A stretch of DNA of 64,000 nt from Phenylobacterium sp. (GCF_004299445.1 NZ_SCTC01000069.1:62001-126000), one strand, 5' to 3'. Positions 28,067-36,527 are shown, counted from the stretch's first letter. Translations and numbers: made by a program. Notes: generated by a model from the sequence alone, not told the origin.

Positions 28067-28079
28067 CTGTGGGGTCGGA

Positions 28080-28640
28080 ATGCATCGGCGGTTCATCGGC
28101 AGGGGGCTCATTTCGGCCATCGCGGTGGCCGCCTCGGCTTGTTCGGTCGAGCAGCCGGCCAGCAGCCAACAGATTGCGGCGATCGAGGTCTCGCTTCGCA
28201 CACCGGCCGATCGCGCCGACCTCCTCGCCATGCTGCATCGTCACGCGCGGGCGGGCGGTCTCCACGTGGATGACGTGAGCGAGCGGTGGCGCAGGTTAGA
28301 CACCAGCGACCACCCTCCGGCGGCGAGGGATGTGCTCACGAAGACCATCTATGTCGGCCTCTGGCGCGGCGTCGAAGACGACGACATGGAAGTGATGGTG
28401 GATGACGGCGGCCATCAGGGCCGACCCTGGCTGACGTTCCGGAGAGGCAAGCATCCTGAACTCGCGTCCAGAGTCCGGGTGGGCCTCCTGGCCGACATCA
28501 AACGTCGATGGCCGGATGCGCGGGATGTGCCGGTCATGCCGAACGGGGCCTTGCCCCTGGCAAACGACCTCGTCTGGACGGGCGGGGGCTACGCTGTGAA
28601 GGCTGAGCGCGTCGCGGGCTACGCGCGACGCGGGGACTGA
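28080..28640 (+). CDS. Predicted secreted/lipoprotein of unknown function
   Basis: The 186-residue protein begins MHRRFIGRGLISAIAVAASAC, a signal peptide ending in a plausible lipobox (ASAC), followed by a Gln/Ser-rich linker. The mature part has alternating charged helices and ends with GYAVKAERVAGYARR. No family was recognised. The gene is exactly bracketed by a 63-nt direct repeat: copy 1 ends 13 nt before the ATG and copy 2 starts directly after the TGA. A longer upstream reading from 28041 would lie inside the repeat and is not preferred. Confidence 0.6.
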   Translation: MHRRFIGRGLISAIAVAASACSVEQPASSQQIAAIEVSLRTPADRADLLAMLHRHARAGGLHVDDVSERWRRLDTSDHPPAARDVLTKTIYVGLWRGVEDDDMEVMVDDGGHQGRPWLTFRRGKHPELASRVRVGLLADIKRRWPDARDVPVMPNGALPLANDLVWTGGGYAVKAERVAGYARRGD

Positions 28641-28703
28641 CCCCAAGGCTCGCATTCGACCATGGATTTAAGGGCGGGTGGCGTCCCTGGGGGATGCCGG
28701 CGC
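28641..28703. repeat. 63-nt direct repeat, copy 2
   Basis: The second copy begins at the base after the TGA of the 28080 gene and matches 28004-28066 except for one base. The conserved ATGGATTTAAGGGCGGGTGG core is unusual in this GC-rich sequence. Nothing else resembling a transposase or recombinase gene is near. Confidence 0.9.
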
Positions 28704-28765
28704 GTGGCGCCTGATGGGTGGCGGGCGGGCTCCGTCGCCGAAGCGCTGGTGGAGGGTAGGGCGTC

Positions 28766-29095
28766 GTGGAACTTCGGACAGACAGCGGCCAGCTGAAGGC
28801 GGGCGGGGCGTTCAAGCTGATCGCCACGGGCTACCTCCTGGGCGCTGGGGTGATCTTCATTCCAGCGTTTGTTGTCATGGGCCTTGTCGCCACGTTGGCC
28901 GGCGCGCCGATCGTCGTGAACGGCCAGGTTGTGGAGGGCGGCTTCGCCACGGTCGCCGGCCTGGCGCCGCTCTTTCTGCTGCCGGTCATCCTGGCGGGGC
29001 AGGCCATGGTCCTCAGCGGCATCATCGTGCTGGGCCTGTGGCTCTATACGCGCTGGCGGCCCATTCGAGTCACGGCGGGTGACGCGTCCGCGTAG
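28766..29095 (+). CDS. Small two-helix membrane protein
   Basis: The 109-residue protein has GTG at 28766. Two hydrophobic segments (FKLIATGYLLGAGVIFIPAFVVMGLVATLAG and ATVAGLAPLFLLPVILAGQAMVLSGIIVLGLWLY) are separated by PIVVNGQVVEGG. The family is unknown. It follows the repeat-flanked lipoprotein gene in the same direction, but 125 nt of repeat DNA separates them. Confidence 0.6.
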   Translation: MELRTDSGQLKAGGAFKLIATGYLLGAGVIFIPAFVVMGLVATLAGAPIVVNGQVVEGGFATVAGLAPLFLLPVILAGQAMVLSGIIVLGLWLYTRWRPIRVTAGDASA

Positions 29096-29179
29096 GGACG
29101 AAGGGGGCGGCCGCCCGCCGTGGATGAGGCCAGAGATAGGGTGACAGGAGCACCATTCCCCCGCCAGCGCCGACCGGTC

Positions 29180-29584
29180 TCAGATCCCCTTCAGGGCCCG
29201 CAGCACCGCCTGGTCGCCACGTCCGGCGAGGTCGAGCGGCAGCTCGCCGATCAGCGCCGAGCTCAGCGCCTTGTTATAGTGGAGCCGCATCTCGCCCAAC
29301 GTCCGCGGGGCGGCGATCACCACCAGCCGCGCGATCCGGCCCCCCAGCACCTCATGATTGAGCCAGCCGGTCACGGCGGCGGCGTGGGCGTCCTCGTCCA
29401 GCAGGTGGCCCGTCGGATTGCCCGAACTGGTGTAGTGCCGCGCGCCGGCGGACTTGTCGTCCTCGCGCAGGTGGGGCGTCGGCAGCGCCGCCAGCGCGGG
29501 CTCGGTCCCGCTACCCTGGTTGCGGTAGAGCTCGAACTTCGCGCCATCGACCACCGCGATGACGTCACCATGCGACAGGATCAT
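29180..29584 (-). CDS. Host attachment protein family (baeRF-like)
   Basis: The 134-residue protein begins MILSHGDVIAVVDGAKFELYRNQG and contains RLVVIAAPRTLGEMRLHYNK. This matches the small 'protein required for attachment to host cells' family, a bacterial relative of the eRF1-like fold. The biochemical role is not established. The ATG at 29584 faces the divergent membrane protein across a 319-bp region holding two FixK/FNR-like boxes. One box sits 70 bp upstream of this start, suggesting low-oxygen control. Confidence 0.8.
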   Translation of the reverse strand: MILSHGDVIAVVDGAKFELYRNQGSGTEPALAALPTPHLREDDKSAGARHYTSSGNPTGHLLDEDAHAAAVTGWLNHEVLGGRIARLVVIAAPRTLGEMRLHYNKALSSALIGELPLDLAGRGDQAVLRALKGI

Positions 29585-29653
29585 TCCCACTCCTTGCGCG
29601 CCACCTCGCGGCGCGTCTCCGGAGGGTTGTGGCGCAAGGACGCGCCGGGCGGC

Positions 29654-29667
29654 TTGATCTGGCTCAA
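29654..29667. promoter_or_regulatory. FixK/FNR-type box (TTGATCTGGCTCAA)
   Basis: The sequence matches the FixK/FNR core TTGA-N6-TCAA exactly, and the extended TTGAT-N4-ATCAA consensus at nine of ten positions. It lies 70 bp upstream of the host-attachment-like gene start on the minus strand, a typical distance for activation. Confidence 0.65.
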
Positions 29668-29782
29668 GGGGTCGGCTCACCCAAGCCGCGACTGAAGGAG
29701 GCGCGGGCGCACGATACCTATCTCCTGGGTTCGTAGCGCACCGGCCGCTCCCCCACCGGAGGTGAGGCGCGGCGGATGTGGA

Positions 29783-29796
29783 TTGATCCGGGTCAA
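29783..29796. promoter_or_regulatory. FixK/FNR-type box (TTGATCCGGGTCAA)
   Basis: A second perfect TTGA-N6-TCAA lies 115 bp from the first. It is 60-107 bp upstream of the plus-strand membrane-protein gene, depending on which start is used. Two boxes in one divergent intergenic region suggest one for each gene. Confidence 0.65.
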
Positions 29797-29903
29797 GGCC
29801 GGCGCGGCGAGCCTGTCGGACGCTCGCGTCTCGAACCCTGGACGCGAGCACGCCGCTGACCCCCACATCTCGCACCATCGCACGGATCGTTGGGCCGTCG
29901 GCG

Positions 29904-30221
29904 GTGGTGCTGGCGGCGACGGAGGCGTTCAACATGCCGATCTTCGCCGCGCAGACGGCGCCCGTGGTCTATCTGAACGGGACGCTGCTGTTCGTGGCGG
30001 GCGTGGCCATCGTGCAGGCGCACAACCGGTGGCGCTGGGGCTGGCCGTTGCTGGTGACGCTGAGCGGGTGGGGGATCCTGGCGGTGGGGCTGGTGCGGAT
30101 GATCGCGCCTAGCGCGCCGCAGGCGAGCGCGGGGCCGGTCACGGACGTGGTGTTTGTCGCGCTGGTGGCGCTGGGGGTGGGGCTTTCGGTGCTGGGGTAT
30201 CGGCGGGGCGGGGGCGCGTGA
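29904..30221 (+). CDS. Small membrane protein, possibly hypoxia-regulated
   Basis: At least 105 residues with three hydrophobic segments (APVVYLNGTLLFVAGVAIV, WGWPLLVTLSGWGILAVGLV, VVFVALVALGVGLSVLGY). GTG at 29904 is the first conventional start. The in-frame reading upstream to 29856 (TPTSRTIARIVGPSAVVLAATEAFN) looks like coding sequence of the same protein, so translation may begin further upstream at a rare CTG, or an ATG has been lost. A FixK/FNR-like box lies upstream. Function unknown. Confidence 0.55.
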   Translation: MVLAATEAFNMPIFAAQTAPVVYLNGTLLFVAGVAIVQAHNRWRWGWPLLVTLSGWGILAVGLVRMIAPSAPQASAGPVTDVVFVALVALGVGLSVLGYRRGGGA

Positions 30222-30257
30222 GGGGGCTCGTCCTGCCGGCGCGGCGCTCCGGGCGTG

Positions 30258-30313
30258 ACTTCCCCACCCTGGCGGCTCACGCCGCCTGTCCCTCCCCACA
30301 AGGGGGAGGGAAG
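30258..30313. repeat. Dispersed palindrome family B, copy 1
   Basis: The element reads ACTTCCCCACCCT, then a short GC hairpin (GGCGGCTCACGCCGCC), then GTCCCTCCCC and GGGGGAGGGAA. The same architecture recurs at 31689-31743 with a different inner hairpin. It lies 37 nt after the membrane-protein stop, so it could act as a terminator. Confidence 0.75.
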
Positions 30314-30364
30314 GGGGTGCAACCTCTGCCGTCGGGTGGCGTTTTGCGGCTGGAGGCTCGACAC

Positions 30365-30478
30365 ATGACCGCAATCACGAACGTCGCCCGGGCCGCGCGG
30401 CTCCTGTCGCTGGTGCTCTTCGACATCGTGCGGCCGAGCCGGCCGGAGTATCGGCTGCCGGCGCGTTGGTTGGGGTGA
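30365..30478 (+). CDS. Possible 37-residue peptide
   Basis: An ATG 8 nt after a good GGAGG ribosome-binding site opens a short ORF MTAITNVARAARLLSLVLFD and so on, amphipathic and basic, ending ARWLG. It lies between two repeat families. It may be a genuine small protein or chance; codon usage is compatible with coding but the length is too short to judge. Confidence 0.3.
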   Translation: MTAITNVARAARLLSLVLFDIVRPSRPEYRLPARWLG

Positions 30479-30490
30479 AGGGCTTGCCTC

Positions 30491-30688
30491 ACCTCCCCCG
30501 CGAAGCGGCGGGAGGGGGACCGGCCGCCGAGCCCGGCCTTGGGCCGGGCGTAGAGCGGTTGGTGGAGGGGGCGGGCTTCAGGCTCTGCGGGATGATCTAG
30601 CTGATTTTGGCGCTGTGGGTGGGGCTCGCCCCCTCCACCACCCGCTCTTCGGCGGGTGGTCCCCCTCCCGCCGCCTTGCGGGGGAGGT
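30491..30688. repeat. Dispersed palindrome family A, copy 1
   Basis: Arm 30491-30521 (ACCTCCCCCGCGAAGCGGCG and on) is complementary, with few mismatches, to 30658-30688. Between them inner arms containing GGTGGAGGGGGCG and CGCCCCCTCCACC face each other. The rest of the 620-bp gap before the terminase-like gene holds this element, family B copy 1 and the small ORF, and nothing else recognised. Confidence 0.85.
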
Positions 30689-30841
30689 AAGACGCGTCAC
30701 CGTTGTGTTCGTCTTTCGTTCTTGCATTTTGCGCGCGAATTCGGTAGGGTTCTGTCAGGGTTGATCCGTGCGCCAGGGGTTTCTGGCCCGCGCGGGGTCC
30801 GCCTTTTCCCCTCCCCACTCCTGACATTGCGAGAGAGACCG

Positions 30842-31645
30842 ATGGCTGATGATGGCATCGAGGGCGGCGTCGCGCGTGGGCGGCGGCGGTCGCGGACGCC
30901 TGTGCGGTATTCGAAGGCGCTGGAGGCGCGGCTGCTGGCGCGGCTGGCCGCGGGCGAGCTGTTGTACCGGATCGCGCAGGAGGCCGACATGCCGACGCCC
31001 GAGGCGGTGGCGAAGTGGGCGAGGGCGCGGCCGGGGTTCCGCGAGGCGCTGCTGAAGGCGCGGCGGGACGGGGGGCGGCCGGCGGGGACGAAGGGCCAGC
31101 CGTGCGGGCTGTGCGAGCCCGTGGCGGACGAGATCTTCGAGCGGCTGTGCGAGGGCGAGAGCCTGACGTCGATCGGGCGCGACCCGACGATGCCCAGCCT
31201 GTCGACCATCTTCCGGTGGCGGCGGGACTTCCCCGACTTCGACGCCGAGATGCGGGTGGGGATGCGGATCCGGGCCGAGGTGCTGGCCGACGGCGGCGAT
31301 GACCTGGCGGCGGAGGCGACGCCGGAGACGGCGTTCCTGACCCAGGTGCGGCTGACCCACCTGCGCTGGCGGGTGGGGACGCTGGCGCCGTGGGAGTACC
31401 GCACGCGGCTGGTGGAGCCGCCGGCGGCGGCGCAGGGCAAGCCGGCCAAGCGGCTGCTGCTGCGGAAGTTCGAGGTGGAGGTGGATCCGGCGACGGGCCG
31501 GAAGGTGGTGGTGGCCTATTGCCCGAACCCCGACACGGGCGAGGTGGAGCGCGAGGACACGCCGGGCTGGCGCCAGGCGCCGAACAGCGCGGCGCTGCCC
31601 GGGGGGCGGCCGGGGTGGGACGAGTGGCCGGGGTCGGGGCGCTGA
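30842..31645 (+). CDS. Terminase small subunit-like DNA-binding protein (orphan)
   Basis: The 267-residue protein has two helix-turn-helix-like repeats. The first is at about 25-75 (LARLAAGELLYRIAQEADMPTPEAVAKW). The second is at about 95-150 (IFERLCEGESLTSIGRDPTMPSLSTIFRW). A helical segment with LTHLRWRVGTLAPWEYRTRL follows. This matches the Sf6-like small terminase family, which recognises phage DNA for packaging. No large terminase, portal or other phage gene is nearby, so it is an orphan, perhaps a domesticated DNA-binding protein. The C-terminus (about 190-267) is proline- and glycine-rich. Repeats flank it on both sides. Confidence 0.75.
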   Translation: MADDGIEGGVARGRRRSRTPVRYSKALEARLLARLAAGELLYRIAQEADMPTPEAVAKWARARPGFREALLKARRDGGRPAGTKGQPCGLCEPVADEIFERLCEGESLTSIGRDPTMPSLSTIFRWRRDFPDFDAEMRVGMRIRAEVLADGGDDLAAEATPETAFLTQVRLTHLRWRVGTLAPWEYRTRLVEPPAAAQGKPAKRLLLRKFEVEVDPATGRKVVVAYCPNPDTGEVEREDTPGWRQAPNSAALPGGRPGWDEWPGSGR

Positions 31646-31688
31646 GGGGGCTTAGGGGCTCGTTCTGTGGGCGCTGGGCCTGGTCGTG

Positions 31689-31743
31689 ACTTCCCCACCC
31701 TGACCGCTGCGCGGTCTGTCCCTCCCCATAAAGGGGAGGGAAA
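31689..31743. repeat. Dispersed palindrome family B, copy 2
   Basis: It has the same outer sequence as 30258-30313 (ACTTCCCCACCCT ... GTCCCTCCCC ... GGGGAGGGAA), but the inner hairpin reads GACCGCTGCGCGGTC. It occupies the short gap between the convergent terminase-like and SPOR genes, which is consistent with a bidirectional terminator. Confidence 0.75.
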
Positions 31744-31746
31744 GGC

Positions 31747-32835
31747 TCAGTCTGCGTTGTCGTCGGCGGGGCGGGCGAAGCAGGACTGGCCGGCGCGGGT
31801 GAGGGCGGCGCAGGCGCGGGCGGCCTCGCCGGCGGTCTGGAAGCCGCCGAGGAGGGCGATGTAGACGGGCTGGTCGCCGACCTGGGTGGTCTGGGTGACG
31901 GCGGTGAGGCGGCGGCCGGCGGGCTCCAGCGCCTTGCGGGCGGCCTTGAGCGCGCGCTGGGCGCCGTCTTCCGAGGGGCCCTGGGCCAGCTGGACGACGA
32001 AGCCTGACGGGGCGGCGGCGAGGGGCGGCGCGGGCGGCTCGGCCCCCGGTTGCCACGGGAAGCAGTCCTGGCCGGCCTTGCGCAGGGTGTTGCAGGCGCT
32101 CTGGGCGGCGGCGAGGTCGGGGAAGCCGGCGAGGCGCGTCGTGTAGCGCGGGCCGGCGGGCATGGCGGTGATTTCGGTGGTGTCGGCCAGGTCCCGGGCC
32201 AGGGGACCCAGGGTCTTGCGCGCGGCCCTGAGCGCCCGCAGCGCGCCCTCCTGCGACGAGCCGCGGGCCAGCTGGAGGGCATAGCCCTTGGCGGCCGGCG
32301 GGGCGGCCGGCGGAGGCGCCTGTGGCGGGGGCGCGGCGGCCAGGGCGACGGGGGGCGGCGTGCGCGGCTGGCGCAGGGCCCAGACGAAGGCGGGATCGCA
32401 GGCGGCGGCCAGCAGGCGGGCGGCGGGCTGGTCGGCGGCGGGCGTGGTCCAGTCGGCGGCGGCCGGCTCGGACCGGGGCGAGCCCTTGCGGTTGCCGCGC
32501 GGGTAGGTGGCGGCGCGGATCTGGCGCAGGCGGCCGGCGGCGCAGTCGAACAGGATGTGGGCGTCCCACGACTGGAAGCCGCGGCTCGCGCCCCAGTCGG
32601 CGGCCAGCGGCTCGGCGCGGACCAGGGCGATCACCTCGCCGGCGGGGGTGCGGGCGCCCAGGGGCTCGAGGCTGTAGACGTGCTCGGGGCCGGGGATGAC
32701 CACCTGGGCGGCGGGGATGTCGGTGTTGGCGGCGAGCCAGGCGGGGAGGTCGGCGGGCGCGGTGGCCAGGGCGGGGGTGGCGGCCAGGGCGAACGCGAGG
32801 GCCACGGCTCCGGTGCGGGGGGCTGGCTTGACCAT
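31747..32835 (-). CDS. Secreted protein with two SPOR domains
   Basis: The 362-residue protein has a signal peptide (MVKPAPRTGAVALAFALAATPALA). A surface-adhesion-like beta domain (about 25-150) includes SWDAHILFDCAAGRLR, and a Pro/Ala linker follows. Two SPOR domains come next (about 185-258 and 272-352), each with a YALQLARG or FVVQLAQG strand, a YTTRLAGF or YIALLGGF strand and CFPW or CFAR ends. SPOR domains bind denuded glycan strands at division sites. Pairs of cysteines in each domain may form disulfides. It converges with the terminase-like gene. Confidence 0.8.
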   Translation of the reverse strand: MVKPAPRTGAVALAFALAATPALATAPADLPAWLAANTDIPAAQVVIPGPEHVYSLEPLGARTPAGEVIALVRAEPLAADWGASRGFQSWDAHILFDCAAGRLRQIRAATYPRGNRKGSPRSEPAAADWTTPAADQPAARLLAAACDPAFVWALRQPRTPPPVALAAAPPPQAPPPAAPPAAKGYALQLARGSSQEGALRALRAARKTLGPLARDLADTTEITAMPAGPRYTTRLAGFPDLAAAQSACNTLRKAGQDCFPWQPGAEPPAPPLAAAPSGFVVQLAQGPSEDGAQRALKAARKALEPAGRRLTAVTQTTQVGDQPVYIALLGGFQTAGEAARACAALTRAGQSCFARPADDNAD

Positions 32836-32944
32836 GGCGCCAGGGTAGCGGCGTCGTGCTTAATCCGGCCCTAACCCTGGCGCGCGACGGCCCAGCTTTC
32901 GCCGCACGGCTCGCCGATCACGGGGCGGCCAGGGGAGATATGCC

Positions 32945-33892
32945 ATGCGGAACTTGTGGGGGATCGTCGCGGCGGCGGCGCTCGTGTGGGCGGCGGGCCC
33001 GGCCAGCGCGCAGCGGCTGGAGGACCCGGAAGCCAACATCGTGGCCGAGCTGGTGGTGCAGGCCAGGGAGCCGGGGCCGGCCTGGTGGAAGGTCTCGGAC
33101 GAGGACTCCACGGTCTACATCCTGGGCGTGGGCGAGGACCGGTTGCCGCCGGGCGTGACCTGGGACCGGCGGTTCGTGGACCGGCGGCTGAAGGGCGCCA
33201 ACAGCCTGATCCTGGGCACGCGGGTGGGCCTGCGCGGCGGGTTCGGGGACATCCCGGCGCTGCTGCGGCTGCGCAAGCAGATGCGCTCGAAGACGCCGCT
33301 GGAAGCGAGCCTGCCCGAGCCGCTGCGGGCGCGGTTCGTGGCCCAGCGCACGCGGATCGGCCAGCCGGCCAGCAAGTACGCCAACTGGAAGCCGTTCCTG
33401 GCCGGGCTGCAGCTGCTGGGCGACGCGCAGGAGGGCCAGAAGGGCGCGACGGTCGTGGACACGGTGATCAAGACCGCCAAGCGCGAGAAGGCCAAGGTGG
33501 TGCAGCCGGCCAGCTACAAGGCGGTGCCGGTGCTGCAGCAGGCGATGGCGACGCTGACGCCGCAGGTGCACGAGCAGTGCCTGGACCTGGCGCTGCGCGA
33601 CGCCGAGGCGCCGGCAAGCCGGTCGCGGGCGGCGGCTCAGGCCTGGGCGCGGGGCGACGTGGCCGTCGCGCTGACCGAGCCGCGCAGCTTCGAGAAGTGC
33701 CTGCTGCTGCTGGGCGGCGGCGCCGACCTGTGGCGCCGCGTGGTGAAGGACAATGCGACCGCCATCGCGACGGCGCTGCAGAAGCCCGGCCACTCCGTGG
33801 CCATCGTCAGCCTGCGCCCGCTGCTGGCCGAGGGCGGAGTGATCCAGCAGCTGGAGGCGCGAGGGCTCGAGGTCGAGGGCGGCGGCCGGTGA
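32945..33892 (+). CDS. TraB/GumN family protein
   Basis: The 315-residue protein has a signal peptide (MRNLWGIVAAAALVWAAGPASA) and the family pattern WWKVSDEDSTVYILGVGEDRLPPG near the N-terminus. Conserved later segments include AWARGDVAVAL and a late GHSVAIVSLRPLLAEGGV. TraB/GumN proteins have an erythromycin-esterase/Tiki-like fold and are often predicted metalloproteases. Function here is unknown. It is divergent from the SPOR gene, with 109 bp between starts. Confidence 0.8.
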   Translation: MRNLWGIVAAAALVWAAGPASAQRLEDPEANIVAELVVQAREPGPAWWKVSDEDSTVYILGVGEDRLPPGVTWDRRFVDRRLKGANSLILGTRVGLRGGFGDIPALLRLRKQMRSKTPLEASLPEPLRARFVAQRTRIGQPASKYANWKPFLAGLQLLGDAQEGQKGATVVDTVIKTAKREKAKVVQPASYKAVPVLQQAMATLTPQVHEQCLDLALRDAEAPASRSRAAAQAWARGDVAVALTEPRSFEKCLLLLGGGADLWRRVVKDNATAIATALQKPGHSVAIVSLRPLLAEGGVIQQLEARGLEVEGGGR

Positions 33893-33913
33893 GCGCCGAC
33901 GACCGCCGCGGCG

Positions 33914-34360
33914 CTAGATCAGCATGGCGTCCGGGGAGGACTCGGGCGGCGACCCGGGCGGTGGCCCGGTCTCGAGCGGCGCGCGGAAGCGTCCGCGCAG
34001 CAGGCGCGTGATGCGTCGGGAGAGCTGCTGCTCAGTGTAGGGCTTGGTGAGATAGTCCCAGGCGCCCAGGACGACGGCGCGGCGCACGTCGCGCTCTGCG
34101 TGGCGGGCGGAGAGCACCAGGATCGGAATGCCGGCGACCGCGGGTATCCCCTGGATCTGCTTCAGCACCTCGAAGCCGTCCATCCCCGGGAGACTGAGGT
34201 CGAGGACGAGGGCGTGGATCAGGAAGTTGGAGAGGCGGACGATGGCTTCGGGCCCATCGCGGGCGGTGATCACGCCGTGGCCGGCGGCCTTCAGCTGATC
34301 GGCGACCAGCTCGCGCATGCTGGGGTCGTCCTCGACGATGAGGATGGTCTTGCCGGACAT
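33914..34360 (-). CDS. Single-domain response regulator
   Basis: The 148-residue protein has one receiver domain: acidic pair D11-D12, phospho-acceptor Asp54 in LVLDLSLPG, Ser84 in LVLSAR, and Lys106 in YLTKPY. A proline-rich tail of about 25 residues without a DNA-binding domain follows. It would relay phosphoryl groups or bind partner proteins. No histidine kinase gene is nearby. It converges with the TraB/GumN gene, 22 bp apart. Confidence 0.92.
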   Translation of the reverse strand: MSGKTILIVEDDPSMRELVADQLKAAGHGVITARDGPEAIVRLSNFLIHALVLDLSLPGMDGFEVLKQIQGIPAVAGIPILVLSARHAERDVRRAVVLGAWDYLTKPYTEQQLSRRITRLLRGRFRAPLETGPPPGSPPESSPDAMLI

Positions 34361-34443
34361 GCCCCTGCAGATCGCTGATTCGCGGGCGATGGTCGCGGCG
34401 GCGCCTACCTGATTTGAGCGCCCCGCCGGCGGGCGCCCCCGAC

Positions 34444-34983
34444 CTAGCGACCCACCAGGGCGACCGCCCGCCTGGCGGCGGCGTCGTAGTAGAACAGCGC
34501 CTGCTCGGCGAACTGCTTGTCCTCGCCGGCCTTCGTGACCCGCAGGTAGGTGGCGTAGTGGCCGTAGGCGTTGCGGCAGTGGCTGTCGCGGTCGTTGATC
34601 GCGGGGCTGTAGCGGAAGGTCGTGTAGTTCTCGAGCGTGTAGCCGGCGCAGGCGGCCTTTGGGGTGAGCCAGTCGAGGCGGCCGTGCTCGCGCATCAGCC
34701 GCTCGGCGACGTTCTTGTCGGGGTCTGTCGAGACGGGGGCGGGCGCGTCGAGCTTGCCGTAGACGCCGTCGCGGACCTGTTTCTCCAGGTCGTCGGCCGA
34801 CTTCACCATGCTGGCGTAGGCGTCGGGCGGGAGGCTGGACTTCAGCTTCTCGGCGTTGGCGCGCATCGCGCGGGCCGAATCCAGCATCTGCTGGGCGGCG
34901 CTCTGCGCCAGCGCGGCGGTGGGGGCAGCGGCAAGGGCGGCGATGGTCAAAGCGAGAATGGGGGCGAGGTGCAGGGCGCGCAT
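34444..34983 (-). CDS. Exported protein of unknown function
   Basis: The 179-residue protein has a clear signal peptide ([27 protein letters not shown]), followed by an amphipathic helical region with a coiled-coil feel. A conserved-looking segment [22 protein letters not shown] and a C-terminal [16 protein letters not shown] follow. Two cysteines (CAGY, HCRN) could form a disulfide. No family was recognised. It is divergent from the Gfo/Idh oxidoreductase. Confidence 0.65.
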   Translation of the reverse strand: MRALHLAPILALTIAALAAAPTAALAQSAAQQMLDSARAMRANAEKLKSSLPPDAYASMVKSADDLEKQVRDGVYGKLDAPAPVSTDPDKNVAERLMREHGRLDWLTPKAACAGYTLENYTTFRYSPAINDRDSHCRNAYGHYATYLRVTKAGEDKQFAEQALFYYDAAARRAVALVGR

Positions 34984-35114
34984 CGTGGGGTCGGCTCCGG
35001 GCAGGGGTCGTGAACCGACATGTACGGCGGATGCGGGGATTCGGACGAGGGCGGTTGCGCCTGTCGCGCGCCGGGGGCCAGATGCCGGGCAAGAAGACGA
35101 CCCGGGAGGCACGG

Positions 35115-36527
35115 ATGGGCGGGTTCACACGGCGCGGGATGATCGCGGCGGGCGGTGCGGCGCTGGCGGCGGGGCCCGCCATTCCGGGCGTAGCCTGGGC
35201 GCAGAAGCGGAAGCTGTCGGCCAACGACCGCGTGAACATCGCGGTGATCGGCGCGGGCGGACAGGGCGCGTCCAACATGGCGCAGCTCACGGGCGAGAAC
35301 ATCGTGGCGGCCTGTGACGTCGACTTCGACCGGGTGAACCGGCAGATGCTGGACAAGCATTTCCGGCCCAACCCCTTGAGGGTTCCGCTGCAGGCCGCCT
35401 ACGACAAGGCGACCCGGTATTCCGACTACCGCCGGATGTTCGACGCCCAGAAGGACATCGACGCGGTGGTGATCGCCACGCCCGACCACCACCACGCGGT
35501 GGCGGCGCGGATGGCGATGGAGCGCGGCCTGCACGTCTATGTGCAGAAGCCCCTGACCTACACGGTCGAGGAGGGGCGCAAGCTGCTCGCCCTGGCCAAG
35601 GCGAACCCGGGGCTGGTCACCCAGATGGGAAACCAGGGGCACTCGGGCGACGACGGCCGGCGCGTGGTGGAGCTGATCCGCGGCGGGGTGATCGGCAAGG
35701 TCTCGGAGGTCCACGTCTGGACCAACCGGCCGGTGTGGCCGCAGGGCGTGCCGCGGCCGGCGGCCGTGTCGACGCCGGACGGGATGGATTGGGGCAGCTG
35801 GCTGGGGCCGGCCAATGTGGACTGGGGCTATCACCCGGACTACGCCCACTTCAACTGGCGCGGCTGGATCCCGTTCGGCTGCGGGGCGCTGGGCGACATG
35901 GGCGCGCACCTGATCGACTTCCCGTTCTGGGCGCTGGAGCCGGGCCTGCCGACGCGGGTGGAGACGCGCAATTCCAAGTGGGCGGGCAACGCCAGCCTGT
36001 GGGACGTGAAGCGGCCGGCCGAACTCACCAGCTTCCCGCTGGCCTGCATCACCCACTACGAGTTCGGCAAGGCGAAAGGCGGCCCGCTCCGGATGACCTG
36101 GTACGACGGCGGCCTGTTGCCCCCGACCCCGAAGGGCTTCCCCGCCAACGTGCCGATCAGCGGCGACGGCGGCGTGCTGTTCATCGGGACCAAGGGCATG
36201 CTGCTGCACGAGACCTACGGCGAGAAGCCGGTGCTGATCGGCGAGGGCCTGGAGGAGAGGGCCAGGAAGATCGGCCAGTCGCTGCCGCGCATCAAAGGCG
36301 GCCTGCGCGGCCACGAGCAGAACTGGGTGCGCGCGATTCGCGGCGAGGAGGCCATCTCGTGCCCCTTCGACTACGCCGTGCCGCTGAACGAGACGATGAT
36401 CCTGGGCATCGTGGCCCTGAAGGCCGGCACGCCCATCGAATACGACGGCGCGACGGGGCGGGTGACCAACAACGCGGACGCCAACCAGTACCTGGGGCGG
36501 ACGTATCGGAAGGGGTGGGAGCTGTAA
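35115..36527 (+). CDS. Gfo/Idh/MocA oxidoreductase with Tat signal
   Basis: The 470-residue protein starts [20 protein letters not shown], a Tat-type signal with an RR pair. The Rossmann nucleotide site is [11 protein letters not shown]. The family EKP motif reads QKPLTY. It also has [18 protein letters not shown] and a C-terminal domain typical of large Gfo/Idh proteins acting on sugars or glycans. NAD(P)-dependent oxidation of a cyclic polyol or sugar, or a glycan-cleaving variant, is the likely role. A Tat signal means export of the folded cofactor-loaded protein to the periplasm. Confidence 0.85.
   Translation: MGGFTRRGMIAAGGAALAAGPAIPGVAWAQKRKLSANDRVNIAVIGAGGQGASNMAQLTGENIVAACDVDFDRVNRQMLDKHFRPNPLRVPLQAAYDKATRYSDYRRMFDAQKDIDAVVIATPDHHHAVAARMAMERGLHVYVQKPLTYTVEEGRKLLALAKANPGLVTQMGNQGHSGDDGRRVVELIRGGVIGKVSEVHVWTNRPVWPQGVPRPAAVSTPDGMDWGSWLGPANVDWGYHPDYAHFNWRGWIPFGCGALGDMGAHLIDFPFWALEPGLPTRVETRNSKWAGNASLWDVKRPAELTSFPLACITHYEFGKAKGGPLRMTWYDGGLLPPTPKGFPANVPISGDGGVLFIGTKGMLLHETYGEKPVLIGEGLEERARKIGQSLPRIKGGLRGHEQNWVRAIRGEEAISCPFDYAVPLNETMILGIVALKAGTPIEYDGATGRVTNNADANQYLGRTYRKGWEL

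Noticed and set aside
30842-31645. Prophage
   Set aside because: Only one terminase-like gene is present. No portal, capsid, tail, lysis or integrase gene was seen within the window.
30597-32282. 561-residue antisense frame rich in Pro, Ser and Ala
   Set aside because: It overlaps both the terminase-like and SPOR genes, reads through repeats and has only low-complexity composition.
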